This document shows positions 23,442-31,209 of a stretch of 47,098 bases of DNA, one piece after another. The stretch is from Clostridia bacterium (GTDB taxonomy: Bacteria; Bacillota_A; Clostridia; Christensenellales; Aristaeellaceae). The DNA lies in assembly GCA_017530275.1 (NCBI GenBank), contig JAFXMP010000131.1, positions 1 to 47,098 on the forward strand, given 5' to 3'. The notes under the pieces were generated by a model, which was given only the letters and a program-made list of their open reading frames with translations, was not told the origin of the DNA and did no database searches. Each line of letters opens with the position of its first letter. The stretch's first letter is position 1. A program made the translations under genes and the position numbers.

Positions 23442-23894
23442 TTATTCCACCGGTTTGCCCGCTTCGATGAGAGAAAACATATCGATGCGGCGCTGATGCC
23501 GTCCGCCTTCAAAGGGAGTTTTTACCCAAATCTCCACGATCAGCTTGGCCAGTTCTGGCGCAATCACCCGGCCGCCCAAAGCCAACATGTTGGCGTCGTT
23601 ATGGGCGCGGCTCATTTTTGCGCTGTAACAGTCGGAACAGCAGCAGCAGCGGATACCGTCCACCTTGTTGGCTGCGATGGAAATTCCCACGCCCGTGCCG
23701 CAAAGGATGATGCCCCGGTCACAATCGCCCTTCACCACGGCATTGGCGGCACGCACGGCAAAAATGGGGTAATCCCGTGGATCTCCCTCGTTGATGCCAA
23801 AATCCTCGTATTCGATTCCCAGTTCCTTCAGCGTTTCCTTGATAGGCTCCTTCAGCGGCACACCAGCTGGATCGCAAGCGATGGCAAACTTCAT
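23442..23894 (-). CDS. RpiB/LacA/LacB family sugar-phosphate isomerase
   Basis: The protein has 150 residues, the usual length for ribose-5-phosphate isomerase B, which interconverts ribose-5-phosphate and ribulose-5-phosphate in the pentose phosphate pathway. The active-site cysteine (C65 in GIILCGTGVGISI), the His in SRAHNDANMLALGGRVI (H98) and the C-terminal FEGGRHQRRIDMF are present. Two oddities: the N-terminal motif is CDPAG where RpiB usually has CDHAG, and four cysteines in a row occur at 83-86. It could therefore be a divergent RpiB or an isomerase for another sugar phosphate. ATG 23894 follows GGAGGAAA; the upstream frame is not needed. Transketolase, in the same pathway, lies at the window end. 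Confidence 0.85.
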   Translation of the reverse strand: MKFAIACDPAGVPLKEPIKETLKELGIEYEDFGINEGDPRDYPIFAVRAANAVVKGDCDRGIILCGTGVGISIAANKVDGIRCCCCSDCYSAKMSRAHNDANMLALGGRVIAPELAKLIVEIWVKTPFEGGRHQRRIDMFSLIEAGKPVE

Positions 23895-23969
23895 ATGTAT
23901 TTCCTCCATTATCTGAATGGTCTGTGAATGATTTCTGCGCGGATCGGAAAAAACCCTGCTAAAGATCAA

Positions 23970-24092
23970 AAATGTGAAATGTGAAAAAAGTAAAGATTTG
24001 AATAGCCTGTGTTGTTTAGGAAAACGCTATCGTCTGTCCTGTATTATAACTTTATAGTTTTCCACTTTTCAATTATTACTTTCCACTTTTCA
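23970..24092. repeat. Intergenic element with inverted arrays of a GTGAAA/TTTCCAC-type motif (copy D)
   Basis: The left end (about 23970-23998) carries two GTGAAA units followed by AAAAGTAAAGATTT. The right end (about 24055-24092) carries TTTTCCACTTTTC twice in the opposite sense. The layout, short iterated motif at both ends in inverted orientation around an about 50-base centre, matches the AACTCTC-type elements at 24.7, 32.4 and 45.7 kb, but the motif differs. The right arm overlaps the last codons and stop of the flavin reductase gene. Confidence 0.55.
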
Positions 24093-24687
24093 GCTGCTTC
24101 ATCCGGCGCTCCAGCACATCAGGAGCGGCCACGGAATAGCCAAAAAAGCCGAGGGCGTCACCCAGAGCATAGTAATTCCCGTGATTGTAAGCTACCAGGC
24201 GCGCCTTGGCATAGTCGATGCGGCCCGCACCGTCCATAAGATCAGGCTGTACGCCCAACTGCTCCACCTTGCCCAGGAACAAATCATGGCTGCCCAGCTC
24301 CTGCACAGACGTGACCCTGCAGGCCAGATACAGGGGGCATTCCCCCACGGCGGGAGCCGTGAAACCGGGCACAGATACCGGCGTAAACCCGCAGGCGGCA
24401 AATTTATCCACTTCCCGGCCCGATTTTACGCCGCAAAAATCCATGCCTTTCAGTTGATCCTGCCCGCAAAGATTGATAATGAATTCCCCGGAATCCCGAA
24501 TGATGTCGTGAGAAAAGCGTTCCTTCCGCACGGAGATGGAGCACATAGGCGGATCGGAATTCACCGTGCCCGTCCAGGCGATGGTGACGATATTGGGCTT
24601 TTGTCCGGGTAGAGCGCAGGAAACCATGACGGCGGGCACCGGCGCCAGGAGCGTACCGGGCGTCAAAGAAACAAAGGGGTGATCCAT
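24076..24687 (-). CDS. Flavin reductase family protein (FMN-binding split barrel)
   Basis: The 203-residue protein is of the flavin reductase-like/DIM6-NTAB group. It binds FMN and typically reduces flavins or serves as a small flavoprotein electron carrier in the cytoplasm. Landmarks are NIVTIAWTGTVNSDPPMCSISV, FSHDIIRDSGEFIINL and CPLYLACRV, with a C-terminal NYYALGDALGFFGYSV. The ATG at 24687 has AGGAGGAAT upstream. The last residues (KQLKSGK and stop) fall inside a short-motif repeat element, so the C-terminal end may have been altered by it. Its neighbours on the same strand are BaiN-like upstream and rpiB downstream, separated by repeat elements. The substrate is unknown. Confidence 0.88.
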   Translation of the reverse strand: MDHPFVSLTPGTLLAPVPAVMVSCALPGQKPNIVTIAWTGTVNSDPPMCSISVRKERFSHDIIRDSGEFIINLCGQDQLKGMDFCGVKSGREVDKFAACGFTPVSVPGFTAPAVGECPLYLACRVTSVQELGSHDLFLGKVEQLGVQPDLMDGAGRIDYAKARLVAYNHGNYYALGDALGFFGYSVAAPDVLERRMKQLKSGK

Positions 24688-24720
24688 GGGTGATTCCTCC
24701 TTTTCTGGTTTTTGAACGCC

Positions 24721-24835
24721 TTAAGTCAGAGTTGGGAGTTGAGAGTTGAGATGAATTTTGATAAAACGATGGGGGCTCATCTTGAACCGACTATATAAAT
24801 CTTAACTCTCAGCTCTTAACTCTCAACTCTCTTTC
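24721..24835. repeat. Intergenic element with inverted AACTCTC-type arrays (copy A)
   Basis: The left end (24721-24752) reads TTAAGTCAGAGTTGGGAGTTGAGAGTTGAGAT as three GAGTTG units. The right end (about 24797-24835) has the complementary AACTCTC units four times with variations. The centre of about 45 bases is not repetitive. A transcript would fold into a long imperfect hairpin. It fills the gap between the BaiN-like gene and the flavin reductase gene. Outer bases TAAGTCAGAGTTG match the outer right end of copy B. Confidence 0.75.
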
Positions 24836-24874
24836 TGCGTTAAAGTGTCCATAAGCGTCATATGCACAGCGGCT

Positions 24875-26116
24875 TTACGGCCTCAATGCAGTCCACGCCG
24901 CCTGTTGCCCCGCCAAAATGCCCGAGGCGAAGGCAAATTGCAGATTAAAGCCGCCGCAGGCTCCGTCCACGTCCAGCATTTCCCCCGCCGCATACAGACC
25001 GGGAACCAGGCGGGATTGAAGGGTGGCCGGATCAAATTCCCCGCAGGAAATGCCCCCGGCGGTGACCTGGGCATTCTCGAAGCCCTTCACACCGGTGAGC
25101 GGCACGGGGAAGGCGGCCAGACTGCGGGCCAGCTCGGGAATAGTCTGGCCTTTCAGCCGTTCCGCCAGCAAGCGGGGAATCATGCCCTGCAAAAGAGCTT
25201 CTTTAGGCAGAGTATGCGCCCGTCCTTCCAAAAATGCAAGCACGGGCTTCATGTGGCGGTCAGGATCGATCACGGTTTCATCCAGCGCTCTATAGTACCG
25301 GGGGCACAAGCCCAGCATAGGGGCGAAATCCATGTATAATACCGGCCACGCGCCGTTTTTTTCATTTTCCTCCACTGCGCTTCGGCACAGCTCCATGGCG
25401 CATACCCCGCTGACCCCGTAATCCGTGAACAGCGCCTCCCCCTGAAAGGCACGGCCCAAGGGACGGCCTGTTTTATTGCAAAGGGTCAGGATGGCGGGGA
25501 GGCGCAGGCCGGACAAGCCTTTCACCGCGCTTTTTTCAGCTACGAGAGGTGAAAGGGAGGGCTTTACCGGCGTCAGGGTATGACCTAAATCGGTGAGCAG
25601 CTTGTACGCGCCGCCGTCGTGACCCAGCTTTCCCCCCGCCATGCCGCCGCAGGCGGCGATCACGCACGACGCGTCAAAAGCCGCCTGTTCGGTTTCCACC
25701 CGCAGACCCCATTTCATGGGCCGAACGCGGCGGACGGGCGTATCGCAAAGCACGGTGATTCCCCGCCGGTCGATGGTCCCCCGCAGCACATCCAGAACGG
25801 CGGCAGCCTGACCGCAGCCGGGATAGACCCGGCCCCCCTCTTCCTCCACCGTCACCAGTCCCAGACCGTGAAAAAAGTCCAGTACCCGATCTACCGGGCA
25901 TTGCCTGAACACTTCGCTGGCAAAAGCCCCGCCGCCGGGATAGCGCGCCTGATCCAGGTTAGCCAGATTGCAGCGACCGTTGCCGGAAGCCAGAATCTTC
26001 CGGCCCACCCGGCCCGCCGCTTCCAGCAGCAGCACCCGCGCATCCTGCCCGGATGCGGAAAGCGCGGCAGTCAATCCCGCCGCGCCTCCGCCGATGATGA
26101 TCACATCGTATTTCAT
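24875..26116 (-). CDS. BaiN/HI0933-like NAD(P)/FAD-dependent oxidoreductase
   Basis: The 413-residue flavoprotein belongs to the HI0933/BaiN family of uncharacterised reductases (some members act on bile acid intermediates). The FAD Rossmann motif is at the N-terminus (YDVIIIGGGAAGLTAALSAS), then LLLEAAGRVGRKILASGNGRCNL, which is diagnostic for the family. ACGGMAGGKLGHDGGAYKLL and TAGGISCGEFDP lie in the middle and late parts, and the C-terminal GLYAAGEMLDVDGACGGFNLQFAFASG completes the FAD site. ATG 26116 is four bases past the stop of the SH3-repeat gene, so the two are probably cotranscribed; the longer upstream frame is an antisense shadow. Substrate unknown. Confidence 0.9.
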   Translation of the reverse strand: MKYDVIIIGGGAAGLTAALSASGQDARVLLLEAAGRVGRKILASGNGRCNLANLDQARYPGGGAFASEVFRQCPVDRVLDFFHGLGLVTVEEEGGRVYPGCGQAAAVLDVLRGTIDRRGITVLCDTPVRRVRPMKWGLRVETEQAAFDASCVIAACGGMAGGKLGHDGGAYKLLTDLGHTLTPVKPSLSPLVAEKSAVKGLSGLRLPAILTLCNKTGRPLGRAFQGEALFTDYGVSGVCAMELCRSAVEENEKNGAWPVLYMDFAPMLGLCPRYYRALDETVIDPDRHMKPVLAFLEGRAHTLPKEALLQGMIPRLLAERLKGQTIPELARSLAAFPVPLTGVKGFENAQVTAGGISCGEFDPATLQSRLVPGLYAAGEMLDVDGACGGFNLQFAFASGILAGQQAAWTALRP

Positions 26117-26120
26117 ATTC

Positions 26121-29100
26121 TTACTTTTTTCCGCTGATAGATTGCTCGTAAGCGTACCGGATAGCGCTCTGGTGGCCGAAGTAGCCGTTGTAGCTGGCGT
26201 CCGGGTCCACAATGTTGGTGGTGTGGGTTTTGCTGTTGGTGAAGTGGACGCAGAACTGTCCGGTATAGCCGTTATCCGGGATGCGGTCGCCATCGTAATT
26301 GTGGGGGATGCCGTACATGGAAGCAGCGAAGGTACGCCCGCCGATGGTCACCCACAGAGGCCGGCGCTTATAGGATTGCAGTTCCTGTTCCCGGTCCTCG
26401 ATTTCCTGGGGGTTGCTTACGCCGTAAATGCGGCAGTAGGCGGCGGTATCGGCGGTGGTCAGGGGTTCGCAGTCGGCGTGGTTATCGCCGTAGAGCCGTT
26501 GGGCGCGGAAGGAAATGCCGGTGTATACGTCGGTGATGATGGCCACGGTGCCTACGCTCCAGATGCTTTGGATGCCGCCGTTGTACCAGTCGATCTTCTC
26601 CACGGGATACAGCGTCACGCTGACGGAACTGCCGTTGTTGTCCAGGTTGGTGCCGCTTTCCGATGTGCCGTACAGGGCGCGCTGGGTCTGGGAGCCCGCG
26701 ATGCCGTCCACGACGAGGTTCTTGGCCTTCTGGAAGGCGATCACGGCGGCTTCCGTGCTGCTCAGGTATTTGCCGCTCACCTGATCGGCGGCCAAATAGC
26801 CCAGCTCCACTAACTTCTGCTGCAAACGGGTCACGTCGTCGCCGGTAGAGTTCTTATACAGGGTGCGGTAGGTGACGGGCTGGGGCGAATCCGGATCCCC
26901 GGTCTGCTGATAAGCGCTCTTTTCCGCTTTGGTGAGTACTCGCACATAGTCGCCGCACATCCAGCCGGTCACGCCCTGGTACTTCACGTTATACCAGTAA
27001 TAGGGATTGCCGGCCGTGGGCGCGGTATAATTGCCCAAGTAAGTGAGCACGGTGCCGGTCTTATAGACCATTGTCAGTTCCTTGCCGCTCATGGAAGCGC
27101 TGGCCCGGATGCGTACGCGCTCAGAAGTAGTCATGGCCAAATCGCTGAAATCAGCGGGATTGACAGTTCCCTTGGGGGTAGCGGTGGGAACGGGGGTAGG
27201 CGTGCCCTTGATGGCTTCATATTCGGCGTTGGTCAGCACATGAACGTAAGTGCCCATCACCCAGCCAGTTTTTCCGTTATAGGTGACCTGGTACCAGATC
27301 ACATCGGATACGGTCTGTTTTTTGTTGTATTTGATCACCGTTCTATCAGCCAGCTGGCCTACGGTATCGGCTTTTTTGCTGGGCGTTTCACGGATCCACA
27401 GGGACCCGTTGATCACCTGCAGGTATTCGCTGTTGCCGGGCTTGGGCGTGGCGGGACCGGGCGTGGGCGTGGCCAGCTTGCCGGTGCTTTGATACAGCTC
27501 CAACTGCCACTGGGCCAGTTCAAACACGAAATCTCCGCGCAGGTAGCCCCGTACGCCATCCGCGGTCTGTACGGGATACCAGGTGTAATCGGTAACCACA
27601 GCGGGCCCGATCATGGGCAGCACCGTGCCTTTGGTTTTTACCTGACCGGCTGTTTCCGCGCCCGCGTTGGGCGATACGCGCAGCCACACAGAAGAAGCTG
27701 TAGTAGCCACATAGCCCACCGCTGTCACCGGGGAGGCGGTAGGCAGTACGGGAATATAGGGATTGCCATATTGGTCGCACAGGTCCGCCATGGTGCCAAG
27801 AATGAAACCGAAGGCGCCCAGCTTGTTGGAATAGACCTCATACCAAATTTCGCTGGGTTTGTTGTTAGTGCTCACGATGTTGAAGTAGGGCAGCACGGTG
27901 CCGCGGTCCAACTGACCGATAGACTGGCCCCACACGCTGGCGCGCAGGTTTACAGCGCCGTGGTTCAGCTTGATATAACCCTGGGTGGTGCTGGGGCTGT
28001 CGGTGGGCAGGGCGGTGGGCGTGCCGGGATAAGCGGTAGGCCCAGCGGTGGGGGCCGCCGTGGGGGCGTTCAGGGGATAGCCGTCCTTATCGCAGTATGT
28101 AAAGCAGTCGCCGCGCACATAGCCCTCGATGCCCTTATAATTTATCTTTACCCAACTGTAATTGCTGGCGGCCACAGGGCCTTCCGTATATGCCAGCACA
28201 GTTCCCAGCGGCATCTTATCCGTATCCTTGGGAGTCAGAACGGTACCGGCGGGCGTTTTGCGGATATTCACCTTATCCTTGATCAGCTTCACATAGCCGC
28301 TGCCGGATATCACCGGGGCAGAAGTCGGCGCGGCGGTTGCATTGGGCTTGGGGGGCAGCACATAATTGTTCAGTTCCGCGGTGGTCAGCACCCGCAGGGA
28401 GGTAGCGGGCAGATAGCCGTACTGGCCGTTGGTTTCTACATAATACCAATCGTTGGCCGTATTTCCGGCGGGCGTGGACAGCACATTCACCACGATATTA
28501 GAAAGCAGCGCGGCCACCGTCGTGCCGCCGGGCGTCTGGCGCAGATTGATGCCGTTCAGGATCACCACGGCATAGCTGCTGTTTGCCGGAACCGGCGTGG
28601 GCGTCGCGGTCACATTCGAGGTAGACGTTTGGTCGATCACGAAGAAACCGCCGTGAATGAATCCCGTATAAGTGCGGGAAGGATTGGCAGGCACGCTGCC
28701 CCTTACCTTGTACCAGGTGATGCCGTTTTGCCTTTGCACATCCAGCACCTGCATCTGCCATCCCATAGGCAGCCGGGCCCAAGAATCCCCGCTGGTGCTC
28801 ATGGATTTGCGGAAAAATACGTTGTCCGCGGTAACATGGCCTGTGGTTGCCCCCGGCACGATATTTGTATTGGGATCGACGGTAGGCATGGGCGTGGGCG
28901 TCGGGGCCGTCACAGGCGTCACATTGTCCGGAACGATATTGCCGTTGGCGTCTGTTTTAACATAGCAGTCGGAACGGATATAACCCGTTTTGCCCTTATA
29001 CTGCACCAGGGCCCAATCGTATTCCTGGTACGCCGCGATGGCGTAGCATGGAAACACAGTGTTCAGCGGGATCTGGTCCTGCTCGTTTATCACCTTGCCC

Positions 29101-29636
29101 GCCGGGCTTTCCCGAAGATTCACGCTGTTCTGCACGGTGCGAACGTAGCAGATCACGGTGCCGGCGGCGGGGCCGACGGTGGGGGAAGCCGTTGCCGCCG
29201 CGGCGGTGGATGCGGCAGTCGCAGCGGGAGGCGCGGTAACGCCCGGCTGATACTTGTCGGTGGGATTTGCCAGCCATTCCTGTTCTTCCGCCACCGACAT
29301 CAGCCTCACGAAGCTTTCCATTACATAGCCGGTCTGGTAATCAGCCGCGCCGTTCTGGAGGTTGATATTGACGCGGACCTTGTACCAGCCTTTTTCCTGG
29401 CCCAAAATCTCTACCACCCAATACTCCGGCAGGCGGGCGATGGGATAGTTGGTATCATCGTTGGTATTGGCCTGGCGGCGGAAATTGACCACCCGGTTCA
29501 CGCTGGTATTGTTGATGACCAGGTAACCGTGGGAGGTGGTTGCTTCGGCCGCTCCGCCCGCAGGCAGAAGCGACAGCGCCATCGCCAGCAGCAGCGCAAT
29601 AGAAACGATCCGATTCAGCATTCCTGTTTGCTTCAT
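26121..29636 (-). CDS. Secreted multi-SH3 protein with peptidoglycan-binding domain and unassigned C-terminal domain
   Basis: The 1171-residue protein begins with a signal peptide (about 1-30, IALLLAMALSLLPAGGAAEA). Nine bacterial SH3-like repeats of about 65-80 residues follow, recognisable by VNLR/VNIR/VWLR near their starts and GY(V/I/L) segments near their ends. They are joined by Pro/Thr/Ala-rich linkers (for example PTPTPMPTVDPN). A PG_binding_1-type domain (about 925-990, GDDVTRLQQKLVELGYLAAD and VVDGIAGSQTQRALYG) precedes a 167-residue C-terminal domain with conserved-looking GDNHADCEPL, PHNYDGDRIPDNG and GQFCVHFTNSKTH. That last domain is not recognised with confidence. The protein should act at the cell wall, the repeats as wall ligands and the C-terminus possibly as the enzymatic part. 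There is no sortase motif or S-layer domain. It is transcribed from its own promoter and followed by the BaiN-like gene. Confidence 0.82.
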   Translation of the reverse strand: MKQTGMLNRIVSIALLLAMALSLLPAGGAAEATTSHGYLVINNTSVNRVVNFRRQANTNDDTNYPIARLPEYWVVEILGQEKGWYKVRVNINLQNGAADYQTGYVMESFVRLMSVAEEQEWLANPTDKYQPGVTAPPAATAASTAAAATASPTVGPAAGTVICYVRTVQNSVNLRESPAGKVINEQDQIPLNTVFPCYAIAAYQEYDWALVQYKGKTGYIRSDCYVKTDANGNIVPDNVTPVTAPTPTPMPTVDPNTNIVPGATTGHVTADNVFFRKSMSTSGDSWARLPMGWQMQVLDVQRQNGITWYKVRGSVPANPSRTYTGFIHGGFFVIDQTSTSNVTATPTPVPANSSYAVVILNGINLRQTPGGTTVAALLSNIVVNVLSTPAGNTANDWYYVETNGQYGYLPATSLRVLTTAELNNYVLPPKPNATAAPTSAPVISGSGYVKLIKDKVNIRKTPAGTVLTPKDTDKMPLGTVLAYTEGPVAASNYSWVKINYKGIEGYVRGDCFTYCDKDGYPLNAPTAAPTAGPTAYPGTPTALPTDSPSTTQGYIKLNHGAVNLRASVWGQSIGQLDRGTVLPYFNIVSTNNKPSEIWYEVYSNKLGAFGFILGTMADLCDQYGNPYIPVLPTASPVTAVGYVATTASSVWLRVSPNAGAETAGQVKTKGTVLPMIGPAVVTDYTWYPVQTADGVRGYLRGDFVFELAQWQLELYQSTGKLATPTPGPATPKPGNSEYLQVINGSLWIRETPSKKADTVGQLADRTVIKYNKKQTVSDVIWYQVTYNGKTGWVMGTYVHVLTNAEYEAIKGTPTPVPTATPKGTVNPADFSDLAMTTSERVRIRASASMSGKELTMVYKTGTVLTYLGNYTAPTAGNPYYWYNVKYQGVTGWMCGDYVRVLTKAEKSAYQQTGDPDSPQPVTYRTLYKNSTGDDVTRLQQKLVELGYLAADQVSGKYLSSTEAAVIAFQKAKNLVVDGIAGSQTQRALYGTSESGTNLDNNGSSVSVTLYPVEKIDWYNGGIQSIWSVGTVAIITDVYTGISFRAQRLYGDNHADCEPLTTADTAAYCRIYGVSNPQEIEDREQELQSYKRRPLWVTIGGRTFAASMYGIPHNYDGDRIPDNGYTGQFCVHFTNSKTHTTNIVDPDASYNGYFGHQSAIRYAYEQSISGKK

Positions 29637-29723
29637 AAAAATAACACCCCATCCGCTTGTGTTTCAAGGTCCTGCCGGGCCTTGTTCACCGAAAAAGATG
29701 AAAAAATCCATTCTTTCTTTTGC

Positions 29724-29752
29724 ATTGTATTACATTTTTGTTACGAGGTCAA
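29724..29752 (-). promoter_or_regulatory. Promoter of the SH3-repeat protein gene
   Basis: On the minus strand TTGACC (29752-29747), a 17-base spacer and TACAAT (29729-29724) form a good promoter about 88 bases before the start codon. The direct repeat TTGTTACGA (plus strand 29738-29746 and 29767-29775) has its first copy inside the spacer. Confidence 0.65.
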
Positions 29753-29805
29753 GCATTTTTTAAAAATTGTTACGAATTTTTTACGTTTTATTTTCCTCCA
29801 TTTGC

Positions 29806-29834
29806 TTTACGGAACACAAGAAATATGCTATACT
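29806..29834 (+). promoter_or_regulatory. Promoter of the pyrimidine-nucleoside phosphorylase gene
   Basis: TTTACG (29806-29811), a 17-base spacer and TATACT (29829-29834) lie 35 bases upstream of ATG 29870, diverging from the SH3-gene promoter. Confidence 0.65.
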
Positions 29835-29869
29835 GTTTTCGCATAAGGTTTATATAAGGAAGTGTTTTT

Positions 29870-31198
29870 ATGGACATTTTATCCATTCTGGAAAATAAAA
29901 AACGCGGAAAAGCATTATCAGCGGAAGAAATCGGTTTTTTTGTGCGCGGCGCGGCGGATCATTCCCTGCCGGATTACCAACTGGCCGCCCTGCTGATGGC
30001 GATCCGCCTGAACGGGATGGACGCCCGGGAAACGGCGGACCTGACCATGGCCATGGCCCATTCCGGCGATATGCTGATCCCGGACGTGGGCGGCGTACCC
30101 GTGGATAAACATTCCACCGGCGGCGTGGGCGATACCACCACCCTGGTGCTGGCTCCCCTGGTGGCGGCCTGCGGCGGCAAGGTGCTGAAAATGAGCGGGC
30201 GAGGCCTGGGCCATACCGGCGGCACCCTGGATAAGCTGGAAAGCATTCCCGGCATGAAAATCGCCCTGTCAGAAGCGGAGTTTCAAAAAATCGTTCGTAC
30301 GGTGGGCTGCGCCGTGGTGAGCCAGAGCGCCCAATTGGCCCCGGCGGATAAAACCCTGTACAGCCTCCGGGACGTGACCGCCACGGTGGATTCCATTCCC
30401 CTGATCGTGAGCAGCATCCTGTCCAAAAAATTCGCGGCGGGAGCTAAGGCCATCGTGCTGGATGTGAAAACCGGCTCGGGAGCCCTGATGCCCACCCTGG
30501 AAGCATCCATTGAACTGGCCCAGGCCATGGTAGCTATTGGGGATCACGCCGGGCGGCGCATCGTGGCTGTAGTCAGCGGTATGGAAGAACCTTTAGGCTC
30601 CCATGTAGGCAACGCCCTGGAAGTGAAGGAAGCCATCGACATTTTAGCGGGCCGCGTCCAGGGGCCGCTGAAAAAGGTGTCCCTGTTCTTAGGGGCACAG
30701 ATGCTGCTGGCCTCCGGGGTAGCGGATACAGAAGAAGAGGCGCTGGAAAAACTGAACCGGGCCCTGGACAGCGGCGCGGGCCTTCAAAAGCTCAAGGAAA
30801 TGATCGCCGCCCAGGGCGGAGACTGCCGGGTATGCGACGACGTGAACCTGCTACCCAAGGCCCCAGTGATCTATCCCGTCCGAGCAAAGGAAGACGGCTT
30901 CCTGGCCCACGTAAACGGCACAGCTTTGGGTCTGGCCGCCCAGCGCATGGGCGCGGGCCGCATCCGCAAGGAAGACGAAATCGACCCCGTCGTGGGCTTT
31001 GTGATGGAAAAGCGCATCGGGGACGCGGTGAAAAAGGGCGACGTGCTCTGCACCCTGCATGCGGCCAGCGAGGAAAGCGCCAAAGAAACGGAAGAACGGG
31101 TGCTCAGCGCCCTTGAATTTACAAAAGAGCCTGTTCCCAAGGCGAGATTGCTCTATGCCCTCATTACCCCCCAAGGGGTAAAGAACCTTGATGAATAA
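29870..31198 (+). CDS. pdp: Pyrimidine-nucleoside (thymidine) phosphorylase
   Basis: The 442-residue enzyme of the nucleoside phosphorylase II family cleaves uridine, thymidine or deoxyuridine with phosphate to the base and (deoxy)ribose-1-phosphate in nucleoside salvage. The N-terminal helical domain has DYQLAALLMAIRLNGM. The signature SGRGLGHTGGTLDKLESIPG at about residues 108-127 is diagnostic, and DKHSTGGVGDTTTL forms the phosphate site. KTGSGALMPT and the C-terminal barrel-sandwich-like region follow. Length matches Firmicutes Pdp. AAGGAAG precedes ATG 29870. It is followed after 11 bases by a secreted protein gene, possibly in the same transcript. Confidence 0.92.
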   Translation: MDILSILENKKRGKALSAEEIGFFVRGAADHSLPDYQLAALLMAIRLNGMDARETADLTMAMAHSGDMLIPDVGGVPVDKHSTGGVGDTTTLVLAPLVAACGGKVLKMSGRGLGHTGGTLDKLESIPGMKIALSEAEFQKIVRTVGCAVVSQSAQLAPADKTLYSLRDVTATVDSIPLIVSSILSKKFAAGAKAIVLDVKTGSGALMPTLEASIELAQAMVAIGDHAGRRIVAVVSGMEEPLGSHVGNALEVKEAIDILAGRVQGPLKKVSLFLGAQMLLASGVADTEEEALEKLNRALDSGAGLQKLKEMIAAQGGDCRVCDDVNLLPKAPVIYPVRAKEDGFLAHVNGTALGLAAQRMGAGRIRKEDEIDPVVGFVMEKRIGDAVKKGDVLCTLHAASEESAKETEERVLSALEFTKEPVPKARLLYALITPQGVKNLDE

Positions 31199-31209
31199 GG
31201 AGAAACGAA

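Noticed and set aside
24721..24835. Possible CRISPR array
   Set aside because: The AACTCTC units are only about 7 bp, contiguous and inverted at the two ends; there are no spacers of uniform length and no cas genes.
27240..29846. An 868-codon open frame on the plus strand
   Set aside because: It is antisense to the SH3-repeat gene, whose repeats, signal peptide and linkers are clear. The plus-strand translation is low-complexity and runs into the promoter region.
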